Notes under the pieces: model-generated
The model's database searches: none
Told to the model about the DNA's origin: nothing
The model's input: only the letters and a program-made list of their open reading frames with translations
NCBI GenBank assembly: GCA_035316025.1
Contig: DATFXL010000106.1
Location: 1-23,639 of the forward strand
DNA: 23,639 bases
DNA from: JALZAA01 sp035316025
GTDB taxonomy: Bacteria; Actinomycetota; Acidimicrobiia; IMCC26256; JACDBD01
Reading direction: 5' to 3'
Shown: positions 1 to 6,239 of the stretch, in pieces
How the letters are laid out: every line of letters begins with the position of its first letter
Position numbering within the stretch: the stretch's first letter is position 1
Program-made: the position numbers and the translations under genes

Positions 1-650
1 AGCATCGCCGTCCATCCTGCGCACGGCAGGCCTCCGGCGATTCAGCCCGTCCACAGGTCGATGTCGCGCAATGCCTCAGGTGGAACCGGCTTGCCGTTGG
101 CGATGTCGGCGAACTGCAGAGAACCGCCCGGTCGAAGCACACGCCGGATCTCACGAAACACGGCGCGCTTGTCCGGGCACAGGTTGATGGCGCCGTTCGA
201 GATGACGACGTCGGCCCAGTCGTCCTCGAAGGGCATCGCCTCGAGCAGGCCCTCTCGGAACTCGACGTTCCGCATTCCGAGAGTCCGTGCGGTCGCGGCG
301 GACTTGTCGAGCATCTCTGGCGTCATGTCGATGCCGACGACGCGTCCGTCGGTGCCGACTTGCCGCGCCGCTACGAAGGAGTCGAATCCGGCTCCCGAGC
401 CGGCGTCGACGACGCGCTCACCCGGCTTCAGGGTTCGCAGCTCGAACGGATTGCCCACACCTGCGAAGGACTCCACGGCTCGATCGGGGAGCGAGTCGAC
501 GAGCGAAGCGTCGTAACGGAAACGTCGGGCAGCCGGCCGTCCGGTATGGAAGTGGTACCTGGAGTTCGGCGCAGTCGCGACCTTCTGGTACTTGACCCGG
601 ACGTCGTGACGCAGTTGGGCGACGTCGATCTCCACCGCTGCTTCGGTCAT
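1..650 (-). CDS. ArsM-like SAM-dependent methyltransferase, probable selenoprotein, partial at left edge
   Basis: Class I SAM methyltransferase resembling arsenite methyltransferases. Motif I (VVDAGSGAGFD) lies near residues 80-90, an acidic VVGIDMTPEML strand near 104-114 and SNGAINLCPDK near 151-161. Read conventionally the protein stops at TGA 42-44 after DLWTG (202 aa), in the middle of a conserved block. Reading on gives DLWTG-U-IAGGLPCAGWTAM, which is how I recall the family continuing with Cys at the U position. I therefore read the TGA as selenocysteine (Sec203) and the gene as running off the window. ATG 650 overlaps the upstream ArsR-rhodanese stop by 4 bp (ATGA), so the two are translationally coupled. 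The Sec aligns with a Cys that binds As(III) in ArsM. Substrate (arsenite, selenium or another soft electrophile) is inference. The alternative is a nonsense mutation in a Cys-type gene. Confidence 0.8.
4..44 (-). promoter_or_regulatory. Candidate bacterial SECIS element with Sec UGA codon
   Basis: On the minus strand the UGA (42-44) is followed directly by a two-tier hairpin. The lower stem AUCGCC/GGCGAU is 6 bp (36-41 with 4-9). The upper stem CCUGC/GCAGG is 5 bp (26-30 with 16-20). The apical loop is CGUGC. Sixteen nucleotides separate the UGA from the loop, and a G is among the first two loop bases. As I recall them, these values fit the bacterial SECIS consensus (16-37 nt spacing, small loop, early G). 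No fold energy was computed. Confidence 0.7.
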
Positions 651-1333
651 GAGAGCACACTCCCCACCGTCGCGCCGACGGCGACGGGGAAGCCGGCGCG
701 CTTCCACTCCGGGAACCCGTCCTCGAGGCGACGCACGTTGAAACCCTTCCGTCGGAGCAGCCGAACCGCATCGTCGGCAAAGACGCAATAGGGCCCGCGA
801 CAATAGGCGACGAGCTCGTTGCCGAGCGGGACGGAGTCCAGGCGGTGCTCGAGCTCGCCGATCGGGAGCGACTGCGCACCCTCGACGTGGCCGGCTTCGT
901 ACTCGGAGGCGGGACGAACGTCGATCACCGTCACCTCGCCCGTGCGCAGGCGCCGCGCCAGTTCGTCGCGGCTGATCGGTTCGAAGCCGTCGCGGCGACC
1001 GAGGTACGCCCGCGCGAGTCGGTCGACCTCCGCCACGTGGTCAGCGGCGACCCCTCGCATGACGGCCCAGAGCTGTCCGACCTGTTCGCCGGCCAAGCCG
1101 TAGAAGACGCGCGTTCCCTCGCGGCGGGTCCGTACCAGCCCGGCCCCGGCGAGGCGCCGGAGGTGATGCGAGGTGTTGGCGACGCTCTGGTCCAGCTCCG
1201 CTGCGATGTCCTCGACCGACCGTTCCCCTTGGGCGAGCAGGTCGACGATCTCGGCCCTTCGCCCGCTCGCCAGCGCCTTGCCTACCGAGGCGACTGCCTC
1301 GAAGAGCGCGTCCTTGGCGGCCCGAGATCCCAT
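647..1333 (-). CDS. ArsR-family regulator fused to a rhodanese domain
   Basis: 228 aa. Residues about 10-100 form an ArsR/SmtB winged helix (LDQSVANTSHHLRRLAGAGLV recognition region near 48-67). Residues about 118-222 form a rhodanese domain with active-site loop CRGPYC; the predicted catalytic Cys is 178 and a second Cys is 183. Such fusions are known as sulfur- or metalloid-responsive repressors, where the rhodanese Cys may carry or sense a persulfide. It is the first gene of a two-gene operon with the selenoprotein-like methyltransferase (ATGA overlap). A TTGACA-17-TAGGGT promoter with an inverted repeat over the -35 box lies just upstream, consistent with autorepression. Only 6 nt separate the -10 box from the ATG, so the mRNA may be leaderless. 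Family call is firm; the ligand is unknown. Confidence 0.92.
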   Translation of the reverse strand: MGSRAAKDALFEAVASVGKALASGRRAEIVDLLAQGERSVEDIAAELDQSVANTSHHLRRLAGAGLVRTRREGTRVFYGLAGEQVGQLWAVMRGVAADHVAEVDRLARAYLGRRDGFEPISRDELARRLRTGEVTVIDVRPASEYEAGHVEGAQSLPIGELEHRLDSVPLGNELVAYCRGPYCVFADDAVRLLRRKGFNVRRLEDGFPEWKRAGFPVAVGATVGSVLS

Positions 1334-1339
1334 GCGGGG

Positions 1340-1368
1340 ACCCTAGGGACCAGCCGCGAGCTTGTCAA
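1340..1368 (-). promoter_or_regulatory. Sigma-70-type promoter of the ArsR-rhodanese operon
   Basis: On the minus strand, -35 TTGACA (1363-1368), a 17-nt spacer and -10 TAGGGT (1340-1345). The ATG begins 6 nt past the -10 box, so transcription would start at or next to the start codon. Confidence 0.65.
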
Positions 1369-1380
1369 GTACTCATTTGA
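1365..1380. promoter_or_regulatory. Candidate ArsR operator
   Basis: Inverted repeat TCAA-N8-TTGA overlapping the -35 box of the ArsR-rhodanese promoter. ArsR/SmtB repressors commonly bind imperfect palindromes of this size over their own promoter. The arms are short, so this is tentative. Confidence 0.45.
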
Positions 1381-1411
1381 ACACTAGAGGACCCTTGCGG
1401 GGGGTGCGCCC

Positions 1412-1777
1412 TCAGGCGCCGGCGCCGCCGTCGCAGACGCAGAACTCGTTGCCTTCCGGGTCCTGGAGCAGCACCCAGTTGTTGCCGTGCTCGGAGCGTT
1501 GGTCCGGGTCGACCCGCTCGGCGCCCAGCTCGACGAGCCGCGCCGCCTCCGTCTCGATGTCCGGGACGTGGATGTCGAAGTGCATCCGGTTCTTGGTCTC
1601 CTTGGGCTCGGGCACGCGCTGCAGCAGGAATTGAGGACCCGCGTCACCACCGGGCGGAAGCAGGAGCACGTAATTGCCGGCGCCGCCGATCAGTTCGTAA
1701 CCCAGCGCCGCCGACCAGAAGGTCGCCAGCTTCTCCGGGTCGTGGCAGTCGAGGACGAGACCGAGCTGTGCGACCAC
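1412..1777 (-). CDS. VOC-family (glyoxalase/bleomycin-resistance fold) protein
   Basis: 121 aa from a GTG start. The VOC fold is recognised from LGLVLDCHDPEKLATFWSAALGYE at the N-terminus, the central NRMHFDIHVPDIETEAARL strand-helix unit and the C-terminal WVLLQDPEGNEFCVCD. HFDIHV and the EGNEFCV glutamate occupy the usual positions of VOC metal ligands. This subgroup is common in actinobacteria and usually has no assigned substrate. It follows the methyltransferase stop by 39 nt on the same strand, so it may be the last gene of the ABC-exporter operon. Two small-molecule-modifying enzymes beside an exporter hint at detoxification, but that is inference. Confidence 0.88.
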   Translation of the reverse strand: MVAQLGLVLDCHDPEKLATFWSAALGYELIGGAGNYVLLLPPGGDAGPQFLLQRVPEPKETKNRMHFDIHVPDIETEAARLVELGAERVDPDQRSEHGNNWVLLQDPEGNEFCVCDGGAGA

Positions 1778-1816
1778 GGTGACAAGCCTGCCACCGTTCC
1801 GTGACGCACGCAGCCC

Positions 1817-2665
1817 TCACCCGCGGGTCGCGGAGACCAGCCACACCGCCGATCCGAGCCAGATCCCTTCCGGTCCTCCTTGCGCTTGGAGCGCTCGGTG
1901 AACGGCGCCGATCGCTCGGCGTTCGGTCTCGCCATCGACGTCGGCGAGGACGGCCCGTGCGACGCCGGTACCACGCCAGAACTCGATCGCATCGTCGGCG
2001 TCGTCGCCCATCAAGACGGGCTCGGCGATGTCGCTGATGGCGACGGCCTCGAAGCCTGCATCCCCGAGAAGCTGACCGATCCGCTCCGGCTGCGCGAGCG
2101 AGAAGGGGCCGGGCGCCCCTTCAGGGTCGGGGGCGGGCGTCGGGACGTGCTCGAACGCCGCGCTCACCGTCGCCGTGACCCACTCGTTCTGGTCGCGTCC
2201 CTGCCAGCACAAGAAGACGAGGCGACCGTGGGGCCGGAGGGCGGACGCAATGTTCGAAAAGGCGGCGGCCGGGTCTTCGAAGAACATCACGCCGAAGCGG
2301 CTGATGGCGAGATCGAACTCCTCGGCCGCGAAGGAATGGACCTGCGCGTCCGCCTTCGCGAACCGCGCGTTCCCGAGGCCGTCGGCGCGGGCCCGACGCT
2401 CGGCTTCCCGGAGCATCGCCGCTGACAGATCGACGCCGACGACTGAGCCGGTGGGAGCGGCGCGCGCTGCGATTCGGGTGGTCAGGCCGCATCCGCACCC
2501 GACGTCGAGGACGCGGTCCGAGGTGGCGACCGCGGCGGCATGCGTGAGGTGCGCGGTGAGGCGCTGGTTGAGCGCGTCGTAGTGATCGGCGAATCGCACC
2601 CAGTGGTCGCCGCGACGGCCGTCCCAGGACTCGGCCTGCTCGAGGTTGGCGGTGGAATCGGTCAC
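1817..2665 (-). CDS. Class I SAM-dependent methyltransferase
   Basis: 282 aa from GTG 2665. SAM-binding motif I is RVLDVGCGCG (about 51-60), followed by VVGVDLSAAML and a UbiE-like LRPHGRLVFLCWQG strand. The N-terminal LEQAESWDG and WVRFADHYDALN resemble the UbiE/Methyltransf_11-type small-molecule methyltransferases. The reading frame is open to 2743, but that extension would overlap the permease and looks non-native. GTG 2665 lies 7 nt after the permease stop, as expected for a downstream operon gene. Substrate unknown. Its position behind an exporter suggests modification of an exported or detoxified compound, which is inference. Confidence 0.88.
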   Translation of the reverse strand: MTDSTANLEQAESWDGRRGDHWVRFADHYDALNQRLTAHLTHAAAVATSDRVLDVGCGCGLTTRIAARAAPTGSVVGVDLSAAMLREAERRARADGLGNARFAKADAQVHSFAAEEFDLAISRFGVMFFEDPAAAFSNIASALRPHGRLVFLCWQGRDQNEWVTATVSAAFEHVPTPAPDPEGAPGPFSLAQPERIGQLLGDAGFEAVAISDIAEPVLMGDDADDAIEFWRGTGVARAVLADVDGETERRAIGAVHRALQAQGGPEGIWLGSAVWLVSATRG

Positions 2666-2672
2666 GCGCGTC

Positions 2673-3452
2673 CTACGCGTCCCGCCTGCTGATGAGGACG
2701 GTAGCGATCGCGAATGCGCCGACGAGCCACAGAATCGCGACAACGAGGGCGGCCGCCGGCGAGAGCCGGTCCGCGACCGAGCGCACGCTGAACAGGGCCG
2801 TCCCGATCCCTCCCGGCAGGAACTTGCCGATGTCGTCGTTCCACGGGCTCGGGAGCGCCTGAGCCAGGAGTGGGAGGATGAGCACGACGCCGACGAGGGT
2901 CGCGATCGCGCCGGCAGTGCGGCGGACGATCGTCCCGATCGCGAGCCCCAACAGCCCGACGAAGGTGAGGTAGACGCCCGCGCCTACCACGGCCCGGAGG
3001 ACGTGCGGGTCGCCGATCGAGACTCCCAGGTGCTTGTTCTGGAGGACTGCCTGCCCGGCGAAGAAGGCGATGAAGACGGCGATCATCGTGACGACGACGG
3101 CGACGACGCCGAACACGATGGCCTTGGCCGTGAGCACGACGCGGCGTTGCGGAATTGCGGTCAGGGTGGTGCGGATGAGCCCGGTGGCGTATTCCGAGCT
3201 GATGACGAGCACACCGAGCACGCCGATCGCGAGCTGAGCCAGGAACAATCCCCGCAGACTCTGCGCAGTCGGGTCGAACGTCAGCCGCTCACGGAGTCCG
3301 AGCCGATCGAACCGTCGGGTGTAGGCGAAGCAGAACAGAATGCCGAGCGCGACCGTGATGCCGATGGTCGCCACCAGCGACCAGACGGTGGAGCGGACGG
3401 AGCGGAGCTTCGTCCACTCGGCGTGTGTGACGGCGGGGAGGACGGAGCTCAT
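2673..3452 (-). CDS. ABC-2 type transporter permease
   Basis: 259 aa, about six hydrophobic membrane segments. The start region VTHAEWTKLRSVRSTVW is typical of ABC-2 permeases (NatB/bacitracin-exporter-like), and ISSEYATGLIRTTLTAIPQR matches the conserved segment after TM2. It ends in a short basic tail (LISRRDA). The ATG overlaps the stop of the upstream ATPase gene by 4 bp (ATGA), so the two subunits are translationally coupled. Together they form a probable homodimeric-type exporter or an antibiotic- or lipid-related transporter. The cargo cannot be read from the sequence. Confidence 0.93.
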   Translation of the reverse strand: MSSVLPAVTHAEWTKLRSVRSTVWSLVATIGITVALGILFCFAYTRRFDRLGLRERLTFDPTAQSLRGLFLAQLAIGVLGVLVISSEYATGLIRTTLTAIPQRRVVLTAKAIVFGVVAVVVTMIAVFIAFFAGQAVLQNKHLGVSIGDPHVLRAVVGAGVYLTFVGLLGLAIGTIVRRTAGAIATLVGVVLILPLLAQALPSPWNDDIGKFLPGGIGTALFSVRSVADRLSPAAALVVAILWLVGAFAIATVLISRRDA

Positions 3453-4384
3453 TGCGGTGCTCCTGCCCTCGCGGCCGGCCGCTTGGCGTCGCCGCCGTGG
3501 TACTCGACGCTGTCCTCGGTCAGCTCGAAGAACGCCTCTTCGAGTGAGGCGCGCTGCGGTGTCAGCTCGTGGAGCGTGATCCGGTGGGTGGCGGCGAGAT
3601 CGCCGACCCGAGCGGCGTCCAGTCCCGTCACTGAGAGCGCTCCGTCGTTGGTCTGCACGGTGGCTCCCTCGTTCGTGAGCAACCGTGCGAGCTGTTCGCC
3701 TTGCGGGGAGAGGACTCGGACCCGCGACCCGGCGGCCGACGTGATCCTGTCGACACTGTCTTCTGCGATGAGCCTGCCACGTCCGATCACGACGAGATGC
3801 TGTGCCGTCAAAGCCATCTCACTCATGAGATGGCTGGAGACGAACACGGTGCGGCCCTCGTCGGCGAGTCGATGGAACAGGTTGCGGATCCAGACGATGC
3901 CCTCGGGGTCGAGACCGGTGACGGGCTCGTCGAACAGGAGGATCTGCGGATCGCCGAGCATGACGCTCGCGATGCCGAGGCGCTGCTTCATCCCCAGCGA
4001 GAACGGACCGGCGCGACGGCCGGCGACGTCGGCGAGCCCGACCAGACCAAGGACCTCTTCGACCCGACGCTTGCTGATCCGGTTGCTCTGTGCCAGCGAC
4101 AGCAGATGGTGGAAGGCGCTCCGCCCCGGATGCAACGCCTGCGCGTCGAGCAAGGCACCGACCTCGTCGATCGGGAAGCGACGCGTCGCATACCGCGCCC
4201 CGTTGATCGTCGCCGTCCCGGCATTCGCCGTGTCGAGACCCAGGATCAAGCGCATGGTGGTGCTCTTGCCCGCGCCGTTCGGGCCCAGGAATCCGGTCAC
4301 CCGCCCCGGCGCGACCTCGAAGGAGAGGTCGTCGACCGCGACGGTCGATCCGTAACGTTTGGTGAGGCCCCGGACGTCGATCAT
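3449..4384 (-). CDS. ABC transporter ATP-binding protein
   Basis: 311 aa. Walker A GPNGAGKST (about 34-42), ABC signature SLGMKQ (about 129-134), Walker B ILLFDEP (148-154), D-loop TGLDP and switch His in SSHL (His185). The C-terminal 90 residues (about 215-311) are an accessory domain common in drug- and bacitracin-type exporters. A GAGGAG ribosome site lies 7 nt before the ATG. It is the first gene of the exporter operon with the permease (4-bp overlap) and probably the methyltransferase. Homology cannot identify the cargo; antimicrobial resistance or lipid export are both possible. Confidence 0.95.
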   Translation of the reverse strand: MIDVRGLTKRYGSTVAVDDLSFEVAPGRVTGFLGPNGAGKSTTMRLILGLDTANAGTATINGARYATRRFPIDEVGALLDAQALHPGRSAFHHLLSLAQSNRISKRRVEEVLGLVGLADVAGRRAGPFSLGMKQRLGIASVMLGDPQILLFDEPVTGLDPEGIVWIRNLFHRLADEGRTVFVSSHLMSEMALTAQHLVVIGRGRLIAEDSVDRITSAAGSRVRVLSPQGEQLARLLTNEGATVQTNDGALSVTGLDAARVGDLAATHRITLHELTPQRASLEEAFFELTEDSVEYHGGDAKRPAARAGAPQ

Positions 4385-4513
4385 GTGGGTGCTCCTCGTC
4401 CGTGTGTCGGTTCCGGACCACCCTCCCCGGTTCTTCGCGCCAGCATCGCGGCCCGGGCGGCCGATTCATAGTCGCGGCGCTCCATCGACTGCAGGACGAG
4501 CCGACGTCCGCGT

Positions 4514-4855
4514 CTAACGCTTCTTCTTCGCGGGGAGCGAGCGCGCGTACGACGCTCCGAGATCGACCCACTTCGCGAGCTGGCGCTTCGTGCGGAGATG
4601 CTCGGGATCCACGCGCAGCCATCCCTGCATCGGGCGGCCGCGCATGACGGCGACGGTCGCGGCCGTCTTGGCAATGAGGTCGTCGGATCTCTCTGGGTCC
4701 ACGCGAACGAGGACCCCGCCCTGCCCGCTGGCGGCGATGGCCATGTTCCCGCCGACCAGAAACGCCAGACCGCCGAACATCCTTTGCTCGGTCAGACGGC
4801 GTTCGCCGGCAATGAGCCCGCGAATCCGGTCCGCCAGCACCGCGTCGTACGCCAC
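4514..4855 (-). CDS. TfoX N-terminal domain protein
   Basis: 113 aa from GTG 4855 (start VAYDAVLADRIR). The hallmark TfoX-N segment RMFGGLAFLVGGNM is near residues 25-38, and WLRVDPEHL and a basic tail (LPAKKKR) end the protein. The TfoX C-terminal domain is absent, as in most stand-alone actinobacterial members, whose role is unknown despite the competence-regulator name. The frame stays open ten codons upstream to another GTG, but family members start at the MAYD-like position. A -10-like TACGAT 6 nt before GTG 4855 also favours the shorter form and a leaderless mRNA. It is divergent from the ArsR-SRPBCC operon. Confidence 0.85.
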   Translation of the reverse strand: MAYDAVLADRIRGLIAGERRLTEQRMFGGLAFLVGGNMAIAASGQGGVLVRVDPERSDDLIAKTAATVAVMRGRPMQGWLRVDPEHLRTKRQLAKWVDLGASYARSLPAKKKR

Positions 4856-4861
4856 GCCCCG

Positions 4862-4867
4862 ATCGTA
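4862..4867 (-). promoter_or_regulatory. Candidate -10 box for the TfoX-N gene
   Basis: TACGAT on the minus strand, 6 nt before GTG 4855. No convincing -35 box is visible. The spacing would give a leaderless transcript. Confidence 0.35.
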
Positions 4868-4897
4868 TGAAGGTCGCCGCGGCACCGGACCGCGACC

Positions 4898-4925
4898 TTG
4901 ACGGCTAGTCAGTAAGTGCTAACTT
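4898..4925 (+). promoter_or_regulatory. Sigma-70-type promoter of the ArsR-SRPBCC operon
   Basis: -35 TTGACG (4898-4903), 16-nt spacer, -10 TAACTT (4920-4925). The GTG start at 4933 follows the -10 box by 7 nt, predicting a leaderless mRNA. Confidence 0.6.
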
Positions 4926-4927
4926 AC
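4912..4927. promoter_or_regulatory. Palindromic ArsR operator
   Basis: Perfect inverted repeat GTAAGT-GCTA-ACTTAC overlapping the spacer and -10 box of the promoter. A further half-site (ACTTACC) recurs at 4939-4945, just inside the gene. Both fit autorepression by the adjacent ArsR protein. Confidence 0.65.
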
Positions 4928-4932
4928 CGTTC

Positions 4933-5277
4933 GTGCTCACTTACCGATCCCGGGGCCGGCAGACGATGGAGGCGCTCGGCGATCCGACCCGGCTGGCGAT
5001 CTTCGAGCTGCTGGCGGCACGTCCGCAGCCCGTGCGGGCGCTCGCGGACGCCCTGCCGGTCAGCCGGCCGGCGGTCTCGCAGCACCTGAAGGTGCTCAAG
5101 GAGTCGGGATTGGTGGCGGACCGCGCCCAGGGGGCTCGTCGCATCTATCGCCTCGATCCGACGGGGGTCGCAGCAATGCGCGAATACCTCGACCGGATGT
5201 GGGAGTCGGCGCTCGCCGCGTTCGCCACGGCGGTCGAGGATCAGGACGGCGAACAGAGAAGGGACAGAAAGCGATGA
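4933..5277 (+). CDS. ArsR-family winged-helix repressor
   Basis: 114 aa from GTG 4933. A winged helix occupies residues about 8-90: MEALGDPTRLAIFELLAAR, then SRPAVSQHLKVLKESGLV as recognition helix and RRIYRLDP as wing. No Cys or obvious metal site is present, so it belongs to the ArsR group that does not sense metals and typically sits before AHSA1/SRPBCC genes. GTG 4933 is preferred because a good -10 box lies 7 nt upstream; ATG 4966 is a possible alternative. Its stop overlaps the ATG of the SRPBCC gene (ATGA). The palindrome across its promoter makes autoregulation likely. Confidence 0.92.
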   Translation: MLTYRSRGRQTMEALGDPTRLAIFELLAARPQPVRALADALPVSRPAVSQHLKVLKESGLVADRAQGARRIYRLDPTGVAAMREYLDRMWESALAAFATAVEDQDGEQRRDRKR

Positions 5278-5750
5278 CTCAGCACGTCGACACGGCGGTG
5301 CGCCGGCACGTCACCGTCGCAACATCACAGGAGCACGCCTTCGAGGTGTTCACGAACCGGTTCGGGGCTTGGTGGCCGAAGGAGTATTCCATCAGCGAGG
5401 CCGGTATGGCCGACTTCGTGGTGGAGCCCGAGGCCGGCGGGCGGTGGTACGAGGTGGCCAAGGACGGCAGGGAGTACGAGACCGGCCGCGTTCTCGCGAT
5501 CGACCCGCCGGAACGGCTCACCCTCGCCTGGCATCTCAACGGGAGCTTCCAGTACGACCCGGACCCGGCGCACGCCAGCGAGGTCGAGGTGCGCTTCATC
5601 GCCGAAACGCCGACGCGCACGCGCGTCGAGCTCGAGCACCGCGGTATCGAGCGGCACGGCGGCGACGCCGACGCCGTACGCGGGATCGTCGACAGTCCTC
5701 AGGGCTGGTCGTACTGCCTGGAGGCGTTCGCTACGCACGCGGCTGCGTGA
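5274..5750 (+). CDS. SRPBCC/AHSA1-domain protein
   Basis: 158 aa covering one START-like SRPBCC fold. Recognisable segments are RRHVTVATSQEHAFEVFTNRFGAWWP, EPEAGGRWYEVAKDGREYETGRVLAIDPPERLTLAW and the C-terminal GWSYCLEAF helix that closes the hydrophobic cavity. AHSA1-like bacterial proteins bind hydrophobic ligands; a specific role is rarely known. Start ATG 5274 overlaps the ArsR stop and has an AAGGGA ribosome site nearby. The frame is open further upstream, but that would overlap the repressor. The ArsR plus SRPBCC pair is a recurrent actinobacterial operon, so this protein is presumably the regulated output. Confidence 0.9.
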   Translation: MTQHVDTAVRRHVTVATSQEHAFEVFTNRFGAWWPKEYSISEAGMADFVVEPEAGGRWYEVAKDGREYETGRVLAIDPPERLTLAWHLNGSFQYDPDPAHASEVEVRFIAETPTRTRVELEHRGIERHGGDADAVRGIVDSPQGWSYCLEAFATHAAA

Positions 5751-5817
5751 CGGACGGCGGCACGGCCACAGTGCCCCAGTGCGTGCACCGCCCGCGCTGG
5801 AGACGGCCGCTGAACCC

Positions 5818-6144
5818 TTACGGCCGGTCGCTCGGTCGTTGCGCGCGCCAGTCGACGGTGACAGCGCCGGCGACGTCCGGGTGCTCGCGCAGCCAGCGCC
5901 GGGCGTAGGGACACCAGGGGACGACTGTGAGCTCCTCGTCGGCGGCCCGAGCGACGGCGGCGCGTACCAATTGGCCGCCCGCCCCCTGTCCGCGAAGCGA
6001 GTCGGCGACTTCCGTGTGCAACAGGAACAGACGCCCGTCCTCGACGTCGTAGACGAGTTCACCCTCGGCACCGTCCTGCTCCAGCACGAAACGGTGCTCG
6101 GGGCGGTCGTCGCGGACCGCCGGCGTCTCTTCGGCTCCGCTCAT
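5818..6144 (-). CDS. Short GNAT-like acetyltransferase (COG2388/NATD1 type)
   Basis: 108 aa. Contains the reduced GNAT core of this family: FVLEQDGAEGELVYDVEDGRLFLLHTEV split over two strands, the acetyl-CoA loop RGQGAGGQL (51-59), then VVPWCPYARRWLREHPD (74-90), where family members have a conserved Cys (here Cys78) in place of a normal GNAT C-terminal half. The acceptor substrate is not known for these small proteins. A 10-bp palindrome (GCAACGTTGC, 6153-6162) lies immediately upstream and could be an operator. The frame continues far upstream, but that portion is antisense-like arginine-rich sequence and is not coding. Confidence 0.88.
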   Translation of the reverse strand: MSGAEETPAVRDDRPEHRFVLEQDGAEGELVYDVEDGRLFLLHTEVADSLRGQGAGGQLVRAAVARAADEELTVVPWCPYARRWLREHPDVAGAVTVDWRAQRPSDRP

Positions 6145-6212
6145 GCCCGGATGCAACGTTGCGGCACGTCCGTACCTTCCGGGCAACGCAGTCGCTCGCA
6201 CGCTCGCGGGCT

Positions 6213-6237
6213 GACTCGCCGCGTCGCGCGGCGCGTC
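6213..6237 (-). terminator. Hairpin after the diadenylate-cyclase-like gene
   Basis: A 7-bp stem CGCCGCG/CGCGGCG with a 3-nt loop, extended by 3 bp after one mismatch. It lies 2 nt past the end of the gene whose stop codon is at 6240. No T-tract follows, so it may be a weak terminator or an mRNA-stabilising hairpin. Confidence 0.4.
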
Positions 6238-6239
6238 GA

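Noticed and set aside
651..803. N-terminal extension of the selenoprotein-like methyltransferase
   Set aside because: It overlaps the rhodanese domain and is arginine-rich. The ATG at 650 with ATGA coupling is the natural start.
2646..4355. Long plus-strand open frame (569 codons) opposite the ABC transporter genes
   Set aside because: It is a GC-rich antisense shadow: acidic, arginine-rich, no domain, while the minus strand encodes clear ABC subunits.
5751..5817. Terminator between the convergent SRPBCC and GNAT genes
   Set aside because: Only short 5-bp stems without a T-tract, not distinguishable from GC-rich background.
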